This document shows positions 34,186-42,729 of a stretch of 64,000 nucleotides of DNA, one piece after another. Each line of letters starts with the position of its first letter. Position 1 is the stretch's first letter. A program made the translations under genes and the position numbers. Below the pieces are notes generated by a model. It saw only the letters and a program-made list of their open reading frames with translations. It was not told the DNA's origin and ran no database searches. This stretch comes from Rahnella rivi (GTDB taxonomy: Bacteria; Pseudomonadota; Gammaproteobacteria; Enterobacterales; Enterobacteriaceae), in NCBI RefSeq assembly GCF_019049655.1, contig NZ_JAFMOX010000062.1, positions 1 to 64,000 on the forward strand. The letters run 5' to 3'.

Positions 34186-35019
34186 TTGCCTGCAACTTCC
34201 CGATTACGTTCCATTGCGACGGTTTCTGTGCCCGGAACTCTGCCTGAAAAACTGAAGGCGATTGCCGCTGCCGGGTTTGATGGTGTGGAAATTTTTGAAG
34301 ATGATTTACTGAAAAACCCGGTTAAGCCGGTCGCTATCCGCAATCTGGCGGATTCTCTGGGTTTGCGTATCTTCCTGCTGCAACCTTTTCGCGATTTTGA
34401 AGGCGTCGCGCCGGAAAAACGGCCTGAAAAACTCGCCAGCGCCCGGCGTCAGTTTGATCTCATGAGCGAACTGGGCTGCGATCATCTGCTGGTGTGCAGC
34501 AACACCGACGCCGACAGCTCTGCCGAACGCGAGGTACAGATTGCCGATCTTGCTGTCCTGGCCGACATGGCGCAGCCGTACGCTATCCGCATCGGCTACG
34601 AAGCGCTGGCGTGGGGGAAACACGTTAACCGCTATCTGCAGGCCTGGGATCGCGTGCGTGAGGTGAATCACCCGGCGCTGGGCATTGTCCTGGACAGCTT
34701 TCACGTGCTGGCCGTCGGCGATAATCTCGACCGTCTGGACGAGGTTCCGCTGGATAAAATCAGCTTCCTGCAACTGGCCGACGCGCCCTTCAAAGACATG
34801 AACGTACAGCAATGGAGCCGCAGTTACCGCTGCTATCCCGGACAAGGCGATTTACCGCTGGTGGATTTTGTCAGTACGCTGAATCAAAAAGGCTTCAGCG
34901 GGCCGTGGTCACTGGAAATCTTCAACGATAAAATCCTGCCTCTGGCGGATGGTCTGCGCTCGCTCACCGAGCTGGAAAAACGCATGCAGGCTTATCATCA
35001 GATCACCTCCGAAGACTGA
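34186..35019 (+). CDS. quiC: stand-alone 3-dehydroshikimate dehydratase (QuiC-type)
   Basis: A 277-residue TIM-barrel protein of the AP-endonuclease 2 / sugar isomerase-like fold. It resembles the N-terminal dehydroshikimate dehydratase domain of Pseudomonas QuiC-type fusions (IATVSVPGTLPEKLKAIAAAGFDGVE, LQPFRDFEG, GYEALAWGKHVN). Four acidic/amide metal ligands expected for that family are present: E139, D170, Q196 and E244. The reaction would be 3-dehydroshikimate to protocatechuate. The C-terminal hydroxyphenylpyruvate dioxygenase-like domain of the fusions is missing. The start is TTG with AAAAAGGA 8 nt upstream. No protocatechuate-cleaving gene is nearby, so the route after protocatechuate lies elsewhere or is absent. 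Confidence 0.82.
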   Translation: MPATSRLRSIATVSVPGTLPEKLKAIAAAGFDGVEIFEDDLLKNPVKPVAIRNLADSLGLRIFLLQPFRDFEGVAPEKRPEKLASARRQFDLMSELGCDHLLVCSNTDADSSAEREVQIADLAVLADMAQPYAIRIGYEALAWGKHVNRYLQAWDRVREVNHPALGIVLDSFHVLAVGDNLDRLDEVPLDKISFLQLADAPFKDMNVQQWSRSYRCYPGQGDLPLVDFVSTLNQKGFSGPWSLEIFNDKILPLADGLRSLTELEKRMQAYHQITSED

Positions 35020-35024
35020 TTCAT

Positions 35025-35059
35025 CGCCAATATGTCATTGCGGACGTGACATATTGGCG
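35025..35059. repeat. perfect 13-bp inverted repeat
   Basis: CGCCAATATGTCA-N9-TGACATATTGGCG starts 5 bp after the dehydroshikimate dehydratase stop. In RNA it would form a stable 3' hairpin, but no T run follows. As DNA it could be a regulator site. The rest of the 296-bp gap before adeP shows no gene. Confidence 0.7.
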
Positions 35060-35315
35060 GTCATTCTGGCGCGCAGGTCCCCGGGCTGACGACCTGTGCC
35101 GGGTTTATGCAGTGTCTGGGCGCTTCGCTGAGTGCCTGAACGGCAGAGGGTAAAACTTATTCAGATGGTTGCGTGTTTATTCTGAATACATTGATGTGAG
35201 TTATGGAATCCAGCCCGAACGAGTGATGTAATCCTCCCCATCCAGTGCTGGCGCTTTTCCGCTAAAATCCTTAGGATACCCCCCGATTGTTTTTCCCCCA
35301 TTTTGGAACTCACAC

Positions 35316-36653
35316 ATGAGCACACCACACAGCAATGCGACCGGTGGTAAAGGACTGGCTGAGCGTCTGTTTAAACTGACGCAGCACGGTACGACGGTTC
35401 GCACTGAAACTATCGCCGGTTTAACCACCTTCCTGACCATGGTCTACATCGTTTTCGTGAACCCGCAGATTCTGGGTGTCGCGGGCATGGATAAACAGGC
35501 CGTCTTTGTGACCACCTGTCTGATTGCCGCCTTCGGCAGCATCCTGATGGGCGTGATTGCTAATCTGCCTGTCGCGCTGGCACCGGCAATGGGGCTGAAT
35601 GCGTTCTTTGCATTTGTGGTGGTGGGCGCGATGGGCGTTTCCTGGCAGGTCGGGATGGGCGCGATTTTCTGGGGCGCGGTGGGTTTGCTGTTGCTGACCA
35701 TTTTCCGTATCCGTTACTGGATGATAGCCAATATTCCGGTCAGCCTGCGTGTGGGGATCACCGCCGGTATTGGGTTGTTCATTGGCATGATGGGGCTGAA
35801 AAATGCCGGAATTATTGTGCCAAATCCGGACACCATTGTGACCATTGGTAACCTGACCTCACACAACGTCCTGCTGGGTGTGTTGGGCTTCTTTATTATC
35901 GCCGTGCTGGCGTCGCGTAATTTCCACGCCTCTGTGCTGGTGTCGATCATTGTTACCACCGGCATTGGCCTGATGATTGGCGATGTGCACTACAACGGAT
36001 TCTGGTCGATGCCGCCAAGTATCACCACCGTTGTCGGTCAGGTGGATCTGAAAGGTGCGCTGAACATCGGTCTGGCGGGCGTCATTTTCTCTTTCATGCT
36101 GGTGAACCTGTTTGACTCCTCCGGTACGCTTATCGGTGTGACCGACAAAGCCGGTCTGGCGGATGCGCAGGGCAAATTCCCGCAGATGAAGCAGGCGCTG
36201 TACGTTGACAGCGTGGCCTCTGTGGCTGGCGCGTTCATCGGCACATCTTCGGTAGGGGCTTACATCGAAAGCACCTCTGGCGTGTCTGTGGGCGGGCGTA
36301 CCGGCCTGACGGCAGTGGTGACCGGTTTACTGTTCCTGCTGGTGATCTTCATTTCCCCGCTGGCGGGCATGGTGCCGGAATACGCGGCCGCCGGTGCACT
36401 GATTTATGTCGGCGTGCTGATGACGTCAAGTCTGGCGCGCGTGTCATGGGATGACCTGACCGAAGCGGTTCCGGCGTTCGTGACCGCGGTGATGATGCCG
36501 TTCAGCTTCTCGATCACCGAAGGTATCGCGCTGGGCTTCATCTCTTACGTGGTGATGAAACTGGGCACCGGACGCTGGAGAGAAATCAGTCCGTGCGTGG
36601 TTGTGGTGGCCTTACTGTTCGTGCTGAAAATCGCGTTTGTCGACGCACACTGA
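35316..36653 (+). CDS. adeP: adenine permease AdeP (NCS2 family)
   Basis: A 445-residue purine permease, the same length as E. coli AdeP/PurP. It has about 14 hydrophobic segments. Family blocks include NPQILGVAGMDKQAVFVTTCLIAAFGSILMG-type N-terminus, APAMGLNAFFAF, FDSSGTLIGVTDKAGL and the C-terminal FSITEGIALGFISY. It imports adenine by proton symport. The place next to chrR/yieE matches the E. coli adeP-yieF-yieE order. No PurR box was recognised in the upstream region. Confidence 0.93.
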   Translation: MSTPHSNATGGKGLAERLFKLTQHGTTVRTETIAGLTTFLTMVYIVFVNPQILGVAGMDKQAVFVTTCLIAAFGSILMGVIANLPVALAPAMGLNAFFAFVVVGAMGVSWQVGMGAIFWGAVGLLLLTIFRIRYWMIANIPVSLRVGITAGIGLFIGMMGLKNAGIIVPNPDTIVTIGNLTSHNVLLGVLGFFIIAVLASRNFHASVLVSIIVTTGIGLMIGDVHYNGFWSMPPSITTVVGQVDLKGALNIGLAGVIFSFMLVNLFDSSGTLIGVTDKAGLADAQGKFPQMKQALYVDSVASVAGAFIGTSSVGAYIESTSGVSVGGRTGLTAVVTGLLFLLVIFISPLAGMVPEYAAAGALIYVGVLMTSSLARVSWDDLTEAVPAFVTAVMMPFSFSITEGIALGFISYVVMKLGTGRWREISPCVVVVALLFVLKIAFVDAH

Positions 36654-36670
36654 TTTTTATCACGATAAAA

Positions 36671-36696
36671 AAACAGCCCGCATTTGCGGGCTGTTT
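36671..36696. terminator. bidirectional terminator between adeP and chrR
   Basis: AAACAGCCCGC-ATTT-GCGGGCTGTTT is a perfect 11-bp stem. The minus strand continues with a long T run (for chrR); the plus strand ends TTTGC (for adeP). Confidence 0.92.
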
Positions 36697-36715
36697 GCAT
36701 TTCTGAGACAGGGAA

Positions 36716-37285
36716 TTATTTGCTGACGCGGTGCGTGTAATCCGCAAAGGCAGTGAGCTGGCCTTTAAGGAAATCCAGCGTTCCCTGATCAATCACTTCA
36801 CCGGTCTGCTCATCGACTTTGCTTTGGATCACGCCGCCCATGAACTCAGGTTTGTTCATCACCATCGCATCCAGGAAAACCAGAATCTGACGCAGATGAT
36901 ACTGGCAACGTGCTCCGCCAACCGGTCCCATTGAACTGGTCTGGATCAGTACCGGTTTACCGGCTAAAGGCTGGTCAGGCAGGCGTGAAATCCAGTCTAT
37001 AGCGTTTTTCAGACCACCGGGCACCGAGTAGTTATATTCCGGCGTCACAATGATCACCCCGTCGGCCTGACGGATTTGTTCCGCAATGGCCTCGATATCG
37101 GCCGGGAACCCGTCTTCCTGCTGAATATCCGCATCGTAAAGCGGCACAGACCCTATCGACGGCAGCGCTTCAATCGTGACACCGGCTGGCGCAACTTTCG
37201 GCAGCGAGCGGGCGACCATCGCGTTATAAGACCCTTTGCGAAGACTACCTAACAGTGTGACAAACTTCAGTGGCTGAGCTGACAT
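36716..37285 (-). CDS. chrR: NAD(P)H-dependent FMN quinone/chromate reductase ChrR (YieF)
   Basis: A 189-residue flavodoxin-like reductase. The FMN-phosphate loop is LLGSLRKGSYNAMVAR (about residues 11-26), and TPEYNYSVPGGLKNAIDW (about 81-98) and SMGPVGGARCQYHLR complete the NADPH-dependent FMN reductase pattern. E. coli ChrR reduces quinones and chromate by two- or four-electron transfer and guards against oxidative stress. Very close to the E. coli protein throughout. Confidence 0.95.
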   Translation of the reverse strand: MSAQPLKFVTLLGSLRKGSYNAMVARSLPKVAPAGVTIEALPSIGSVPLYDADIQQEDGFPADIEAIAEQIRQADGVIIVTPEYNYSVPGGLKNAIDWISRLPDQPLAGKPVLIQTSSMGPVGGARCQYHLRQILVFLDAMVMNKPEFMGGVIQSKVDEQTGEVIDQGTLDFLKGQLTAFADYTHRVSK

Positions 37286-37377
37286 GGTTAACTCCTGTTA
37301 TGGATAACGTTTGGGTTCTACCTTAAACGAAAAACGACATGGCGATATATAAGGTTAATGAAAACATAGGTGAAGTT

Positions 37378-38103
37378 TTATTTAGCAGGCGGCAGGCTGA
37401 TGAATTTCATGTAATGCGGTGATTCGGATTGCTGATCGACTGACAGGGTTTGCGTGCGGGTAAAGCCATTTTCCGGTTCATAACGCCAGCACTGCAAACG
37501 AATTATCGACGGCGACTGCGCGCACGCCCAGGTGATCGGCCCTTCGATGTCGCTCATCACCTGCGCCTCCGGCGTCACGGTAGAGCGCAATCGCCCTGAG
37601 GCAGGATTCAGACTCAGCGTCAGCGGATTCTGCTCATTCATCCCGGACATTTTCAACATGCTCTGACGGATGCACCACAACTGCAATGAAGACTCGATGG
37701 GATCGGACTGCATGGCAATCCAGGTTTTCTCGACGGCGGACAACTGCTCCTGCTGCTGAGGATTAACCAGCGCACTGCGGGCATGAATGATTTCCAGATC
37801 CAGCCCCACTTTGCCTTCGCTGCTGATCAATACGCCGACCGTACTCCCGGCATAGGCCAGGCTGAAATCGGGAAGATCAGAAGATTCGAAACTTGGGCGA
37901 CCGCTGGGCAAGGTAATGACGTTGGGCAGTTCGGGGATGCCGTAGAGATAGAAAATCATTTCTGCGAGCAGAACGCGTCCGTTCAGAAAGCGACGGCGCT
38001 GTTTTTCGGAAAGGTTTCTTGCGGATAATACGATGTCTTTGGGCACCCGGTGAGTATCAGGTTCTGCATCCGTTACTGCCCATCTAGCAAAATGGCACGC
38101 CAT
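37378..38103 (-). CDS. yieE: 4'-phosphopantetheinyl transferase-like protein YieE
   Basis: A 241-residue protein of the phosphopantetheinyl transferase superfamily, recognisable as E. coli YieE by the N-terminus (MA.HFAR), the GELP.-like IPELPNVITLPSGRPSF block and FSLAYAGSTVGVL. The Mg-binding motif VGLDLEI keeps D102 and E104. The second motif, usually W-x-x-K-E-A-x-x-K, reads W143-C-I-R146-Q147-S-M-L-K151, so the Lys-Glu pair is replaced. E. coli YieE shows a similar departure. Function is unknown; activity on an acyl carrier protein is not assured. Confidence 0.85.
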   Translation of the reverse strand: MACHFARWAVTDAEPDTHRVPKDIVLSARNLSEKQRRRFLNGRVLLAEMIFYLYGIPELPNVITLPSGRPSFESSDLPDFSLAYAGSTVGVLISSEGKVGLDLEIIHARSALVNPQQQEQLSAVEKTWIAMQSDPIESSLQLWCIRQSMLKMSGMNEQNPLTLSLNPASGRLRSTVTPEAQVMSDIEGPITWACAQSPSIIRLQCWRYEPENGFTRTQTLSVDQQSESPHYMKFISLPPAK

Positions 38104-38426
38104 TGTTCACTCCATGATTAATGGTTCGACCATATTTTCTCAATATCAGATAAGAATAACATTAAGAGAAATCATTAAAAACTGATTAAAACCCGCGGCA
38201 CACCACACTTATTTTACTTTTCAGAAAGATTTTCATAACGTTTTAGTGAGCGCTATCACGTATTTACCCTCATGGTGAGAAGAGATCTCATCAACACGAT
38301 GTTCTGGTTTTTCACCCGGATGATCTGACCACCAGATATATCTACTATAGCAACATAAAGAAACATCAGAAAATGCCGTTAGTATTTAAGCAGCGATCTC
38401 GCTGCTTTGCCGGTGAGTACCCTAAA
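38104..38426. promoter_or_regulatory. yieE-chemoreceptor intergenic region
   Basis: A 323-bp AT-rich divergent region. It contains the FliA-type promoter listed separately and, just after it, a 7-bp hairpin AGCAGCG-ATCT-CGCTGCT (38389-38406) that would be at the 5' end of the chemoreceptor mRNA. No small gene is supported. Confidence 0.6.
38356..38382 (+). promoter_or_regulatory. sigma-28 (FliA) promoter for the chemoreceptor gene
   Basis: TAAAGAAA (38356-38363), an 11-bp spacer and GCCGTTAG (38375-38382) fit the flagellar sigma-28 consensus TAAAGTTT-N11-GCCGATAA with 5 and 6 of 8 matches. It places the gene in the class 3 flagellar/chemotaxis regulon. It also argues against translation from the ATG at 38373, which lies inside the promoter. 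Confidence 0.82.
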
Positions 38427-40322
38427 ATGTTAAAAACAACACAATCTCGCTTTATCGCATTGATCAGCTTGTTTTTTATTGTGCTGATCATCGTTACGCT
38501 CATTGTTATCCAGGTCTTTATCGCACCCCAACTGAAACAAACCGAGAGTAAGCTGGTTGCCAGTCAGGTGGCGGATGTGGCGATCGCGATTAACGATCGC
38601 CTGAATAAAGTGGAATCACAGGTCCGTACCATCACGCAAACTGTCGCACAAATGGACAGCGACAGTATCGATCGCCTGCTGCCCGCGCTGGTCGATCAGT
38701 ACGGTGATTCTGCTGTCTTTGGCGGCGGCATCTGGCCGTTGCCGAATCAGCGCGATCCCGCAAAAATCAAATTCAGCACCTTTTTTGCGCGCAATAGTAA
38801 TAATCTCCTGACGGTTAACACCTTCTGGAACAGCGCTGAATCACCTAACTACTTTGATCAGTCCTGGTATCTGGCGGCGTCAAAAGGCCAAAAAGGACAG
38901 TGTGTCTGGGCACCGGCGTATTTCGATGATGCCAGCACGCAGCCGCGCACTAACTGCGCCATGCCGATTTATAAAGGCGACAAGCAATGGGGCGTTGCCA
39001 CCATTGACGTCACGCTGGGCTTCTTTAACCAGCTGGTGATCGCGATGGAGAAGAAGGTTAACGGTAAGATTTATATCGTTGAGAAGGACGGCACCATCGT
39101 TGGCACCAGCCACGCCAGCGATGAAAAACTGCCAAAGCTGGCTTCATTAGGCGAACAGTCAGCGCTGGTGGCACAAATCCGTCAGAGCCTTGACCAGATT
39201 GATAACCAGCCAGAACTGATGACTGATTACGACAGCGACGGCACGTCTCACACGATGTTCATGAGCAAAATTCAGGGACCGTGGTACATCGTCACGGACA
39301 TGCCGACCAGCCAGTTGCTGACGCGCACGCACAGTATTCTTGCCAGCCTTGGCATGGTGCAAATCCCGATGGTATTGCTGTTATTGATTGTACTGATTGT
39401 GGTCATCAAGATGTTCATGCGTCAGCTTGCTGCGCTGCATAAAAATATCAGCCAGCTTTCTGCTGGGGGCGCGGATCTTACCCGTCGCTTACCGGAAAGC
39501 CGCAGCCCGGAATTCAATGACATCAATCAGAGCTTCAACAGTTTCCTGTCGTTCCTGCAAACGATCCTCCGTCAGGTCGGCGACAGCAGTCTGGCCATTA
39601 CCTCCGCATCGCGGCAGATCGCCAGCGGAAATCTCGATCTCTCCGCACGTACCGAGGAGCAGGCCAGCTCAATTGTTGAAACTGCTGCGTCAATGGAAGA
39701 GCTGACCAGCACGGTGAAACAGAATGCCGCTAACGCGGAAGGGGCCAACCAGCTGGCGCGTGAAGCCTCTGCCGTTGCTGAAAAAGGCTCGGAAGTGGTG
39801 AAACAGGTGGTTGAGACGATGGGGTCTATCACCCGTTCTTCACACAAAATCGTCGATATCATCAGCGTGATTGACGGCATCGCCTTCCAGACCAATATTC
39901 TGGCGCTGAATGCGGCGGTGGAAGCGGCCCGTGCCGGTGAGCAGGGGCGTGGTTTTGCGGTCGTGGCGTCCGAAGTGCGCAGCCTTGCGCAGCGTTCAGC
40001 GACCTCTGCCCGCGAAATTAAAAAACTCATCGAAGACTCGGTGGCGGATATTGCCACCGGCAGCCAGCTGGTGGCGACGGCGGGCTCCACCATGGATGAA
40101 GTCATGGGCGGTGTGAATAACGTGGCGACGCTGATGAATGAAATTATGTCGTCAAGTCAGGAGCAAAGCCTCGGCATAGGACAGGTGAACGTCGCGATCA
40201 CCCAGCTCGACAACGCCACCCAGCAAAACGCTGCGCTGGTGGAACAGGTATCAGCCGCCGCACAGGCGATGCAGGATCAAACCGTTCAGCTGCAAACCGT
40301 GGTTGCCGGTTTTAAGTTGTGA
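38427..40322 (+). CDS. methyl-accepting chemotaxis protein (dCACHE type)
   Basis: A 631-residue inner-membrane chemoreceptor. A first membrane segment (about residues 10-33) is followed by a large periplasmic sensor of about 270 residues with the Cache-like block [26 protein letters not shown] second membrane segment (about 305-330), a HAMP linker and a cytoplasmic methyl-accepting domain follow. The kinase-contact hairpin tip is [37 protein letters not shown] (shown as a region). No NWETF-type C-terminal pentapeptide is present, so adaptation probably depends on other receptors. The ligand is not predictable. The start at 38427 was chosen because the upstream ATG overlaps the promoter. Confidence 0.93.
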   Translation: MLKTTQSRFIALISLFFIVLIIVTLIVIQVFIAPQLKQTESKLVASQVADVAIAINDRLNKVESQVRTITQTVAQMDSDSIDRLLPALVDQYGDSAVFGGGIWPLPNQRDPAKIKFSTFFARNSNNLLTVNTFWNSAESPNYFDQSWYLAASKGQKGQCVWAPAYFDDASTQPRTNCAMPIYKGDKQWGVATIDVTLGFFNQLVIAMEKKVNGKIYIVEKDGTIVGTSHASDEKLPKLASLGEQSALVAQIRQSLDQIDNQPELMTDYDSDGTSHTMFMSKIQGPWYIVTDMPTSQLLTRTHSILASLGMVQIPMVLLLLIVLIVVIKMFMRQLAALHKNISQLSAGGADLTRRLPESRSPEFNDINQSFNSFLSFLQTILRQVGDSSLAITSASRQIASGNLDLSARTEEQASSIVETAASMEELTSTVKQNAANAEGANQLAREASAVAEKGSEVVKQVVETMGSITRSSHKIVDIISVIDGIAFQTNILALNAAVEAARAGEQGRGFAVVASEVRSLAQRSATSAREIKKLIEDSVADIATGSQLVATAGSTMDEVMGGVNNVATLMNEIMSSSQEQSLGIGQVNVAITQLDNATQQNAALVEQVSAAAQAMQDQTVQLQTVVAGFKL

Positions 40323-40364
40323 TCCTCTAACGCGGGATCCGCTGATTTTTGCGCTGACCCCTTC

Positions 40365-40394
40365 AGCCCGGCATTTTACTGCCGGGCTTTTTTA
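40365..40394 (+). terminator. chemoreceptor gene terminator
   Basis: AGCCCGGC-N8-GCCGGGCT stem-loop followed by TTTTT, 43 bp after the stop codon. Confidence 0.92.
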
Positions 40395-40469
40395 ATTTTT
40401 CGCGATATATCCGGCAATCTGGCCGGAACCGTCGCACACTTAACGCACTGGCACGGCGGGAGAAGATGA

Positions 40470-41750
40470 ATGAAAGCGATACAGGGCGGATTTATCATGG
40501 TGTTCTGCCTGATGTTTACCGGCGCTCATGCAGCAGCCAGCCCGGACCCTGCGCAAATCAAACGGGGCGAATACCTGTCGCGCGCCGGAGATTGTGCCGC
40601 CTGCCATACCGCACCTGGCGGTAAACCTTTTGCCGGCGGCCTGAAAATGCTGACGCCGCTGGGGGCCATTTACACCACCAATATTACCCCGGACGTCGCC
40701 ACCGGTATTGGCAGCTATTCAGAAGACGACTTCAGTCGCGCATTACGTCAGGGCATTGCCCGGGATGGCCATCATGTGTATCCGGCGATGCCGTATCCTT
40801 CTTTCAGTAAAATCACTGACGCAGATATGGCTGATTTATATGCCTTTTTCCACTATCAGGTGGCGGCTGTCAGCCAGAAAAATCGCGACAGTGACATCCC
40901 TTTCCCCCTGAGCGTGCGCTTCCCGCTGGCGGTATGGGACAGTCTGTTTACCGTGCAGAAAATCGGGTATTCCGATCCGCAAAAAACCGCAGACTGGAAC
41001 CGAGGTGCTTATCTGGTGCAGGGGTTAGGACACTGCGGCAGCTGCCATACGCCGCGCGGTCTGGGGTATCAGGAGAAGGCGCTGGATCAGACTTCACAGG
41101 ATTATCTTTCCGGCGGGACGGTGGATGGCTGGCATGCACCCAATTTACGGGCAGATGCGACAACCGGGCTCGGGCAATGGAACGAAGCGGAAATCAGCCA
41201 GTTTCTGAAACTCGGGCACACCGACAGGGCGACGGCGTTCGGTTCAATGGCTGATGTTATCCACAACAGCACGCAATATCTCAGCGATAATGACCGGCAG
41301 GCGATTGCCGTTTACCTGAAATCACTGCCGGCTGACGGAAATTATCGCGCGCAGGTTAATGATAATGCGACGACCATCGCGCTGGAGGCAGAAGACAGCA
41401 CGGTGCCTGGCGCCAGGGTTTATCTGGATAACTGCCTTGATTGTCATCTTTCCAGCGGGCAGGGCGAACGTGGCCGTTATCCGCAGCTGGCGCAAAATCC
41501 GGTGGTGGTCAGCGACGATCCCTCCTCGCTTATCAATCTTGTCCTGAACGGTTCACCGGCACCGGCGACGCAGTTCGACACGAAAGCGGCTAAAATGCCG
41601 GGCTTTTCTGCCGGGCTGGACGATCGGGAGATTGCCGACGTGGTGACCTTTATCCGCCATGGCTGGGGAAACCAGGCCGGAGCGGTCAGCGCCGCGCAGG
41701 TGAAAGCGATGCGCAAACTCACCACGACATCAGGCCAGAGCGGTCAGTAA
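40470..41750 (+). CDS. tri-haem cytochrome c (dehydrogenase cytochrome subunit-like)
   Basis: A 426-residue exported protein with three c-type haem sites: C42-A-A-C-H46, C189-G-S-C-H193 and C322-L-D-C-H326. A signal peptide of about 22 residues ends AHAAA. The domain pattern is that of the membrane-bound alcohol, aldehyde or gluconate dehydrogenase cytochrome subunits, which pass electrons from a periplasmic dehydrogenase to ubiquinone. No dehydrogenase catalytic subunit is adjacent, so the partner must be encoded elsewhere. The 3' end overlaps the convergent lysR-type gene by 7 bp. Confidence 0.9.
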   Translation: MKAIQGGFIMVFCLMFTGAHAAASPDPAQIKRGEYLSRAGDCAACHTAPGGKPFAGGLKMLTPLGAIYTTNITPDVATGIGSYSEDDFSRALRQGIARDGHHVYPAMPYPSFSKITDADMADLYAFFHYQVAAVSQKNRDSDIPFPLSVRFPLAVWDSLFTVQKIGYSDPQKTADWNRGAYLVQGLGHCGSCHTPRGLGYQEKALDQTSQDYLSGGTVDGWHAPNLRADATTGLGQWNEAEISQFLKLGHTDRATAFGSMADVIHNSTQYLSDNDRQAIAVYLKSLPADGNYRAQVNDNATTIALEAEDSTVPGARVYLDNCLDCHLSSGQGERGRYPQLAQNPVVVSDDPSSLINLVLNGSPAPATQFDTKAAKMPGFSAGLDDREIADVVTFIRHGWGNQAGAVSAAQVKAMRKLTTTSGQSGQ

Positions 41751-42631
41751 TCTGCCTGTTCCGCAAAGAAGGTGATCAGACTGGTCAGCTTCGGGCGCGG
41801 CCTGAAATCGGGCAGATAGACCAGACTGATGGGTCTGGGAACGGGGACAAAATCCTCCATCACCGACACCATCCGTCCGCAAGCCAGATCGTCGGCCAGT
41901 AACACCTTCGGTTGCAACAGCAGTCCGGCATCCTGCAAGGCGGCGCAGCGCAGAGCGTTTCCGTCGTTGGAGATATAGCGGCCGGACAGCGGCCATTTCG
42001 AGGTGCTGCCGTCGGTGTTGGTCAGCTTCCAGCCGTCGCTGTGATTCCAGACGGCATGGATCAGACATGAGTGATTTTTCAGTTCTTCCGGCGTGGCAGG
42101 TGTTCCATATTTTTTTAAGTAGGCCGGCGTGGCACAAATCACCATTTCATAAGGCTTCATTGGCCGCGCGACCAGCCGGTCATCACCCACCGGCCCGATG
42201 CGGATCGCCGCGTCATACCCTTCCTCAATCAAATCCACACGGGCGTTGCTCAGTGTCAGCTCGACCTGCACATGCGGAAATGCCTCCAGATAGCGCGCAA
42301 GTAAAGGCGATACCACGTTCGCCCCCAGCGATACCGGCGCGCTGATGCGCAGCAGCCCGCTGGGAGCGGTTTGCAGCCCTTCCACGGTACTTTCTGCCCA
42401 CTTCACCTGCTCCAGGACGCGTTTACTGTTCTCGTAGAAAACAGCGCCCGCTTCAGTCAGGTTCTGCTTACGCGTGGTTCGCTGCACCAGACGCGTACTC
42501 AGATGCCGCTCCAGCTGCTGAATATGTTTGCCGACCATCACGGCAGAAATACCCAGCTTCTCCGCCGCCGCGCTGAAATTTCCGGTTTCAGCCACGGTGA
42601 CGAAGACTTCCATATTCCGTAATTTATCCAT
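41744..42631 (-). CDS. LysR-family transcriptional regulator
   Basis: A 295-residue LysR-type regulator of the CrgA-like subgroup. The N-terminal winged helix covers about residues 1-60 (MEVFVTVAETGNFSAAAEKLGISAVMVGKHIQQLERHL as a region). The C-terminal inducer-binding domain starts near residue 90 (GLLRISAPVSLG). It is divergent from the small SDR gene at 42730 and probably regulates it. The inducer is unknown. The intergenic region holds the repeat described separately. Confidence 0.9.
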   Translation of the reverse strand: MDKLRNMEVFVTVAETGNFSAAAEKLGISAVMVGKHIQQLERHLSTRLVQRTTRKQNLTEAGAVFYENSKRVLEQVKWAESTVEGLQTAPSGLLRISAPVSLGANVVSPLLARYLEAFPHVQVELTLSNARVDLIEEGYDAAIRIGPVGDDRLVARPMKPYEMVICATPAYLKKYGTPATPEELKNHSCLIHAVWNHSDGWKLTNTDGSTSKWPLSGRYISNDGNALRCAALQDAGLLLQPKVLLADDLACGRMVSVMEDFVPVPRPISLVYLPDFRPRPKLTSLITFFAEQADY

Positions 42632-42635
42632 ATTG

Positions 42636-42685
42636 CTAACCTGTGGTTAGTTCAGAGTGAATAATCGTTCTATATATCTAACCTG
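42636..42685. promoter_or_regulatory. candidate LysR-regulator binding sites
   Basis: CTAACC-TGT-GGTTAG (42636-42650) is a perfect 6-bp inverted repeat beside the regulator start. The left half CTAACCTG recurs at 42678-42685, 42 bp away, about four helical turns, next to the SDR gene. A full site and a distal half site on one DNA face are typical of LysR-type control. Confidence 0.62.
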
Positions 42686-42729
42686 AAGTTTGGTCAATGA
42701 TGTTCCTGTCACCAACTGAGGAGCACATG

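Noticed and set aside
34064..34255. Short plus-strand frame (63 residues) between the TetR gene and the dehydratase gene
   Set aside because: It overlaps the divergent promoter region and the true TTG start of the dehydratase in another frame; no ribosome binding site.
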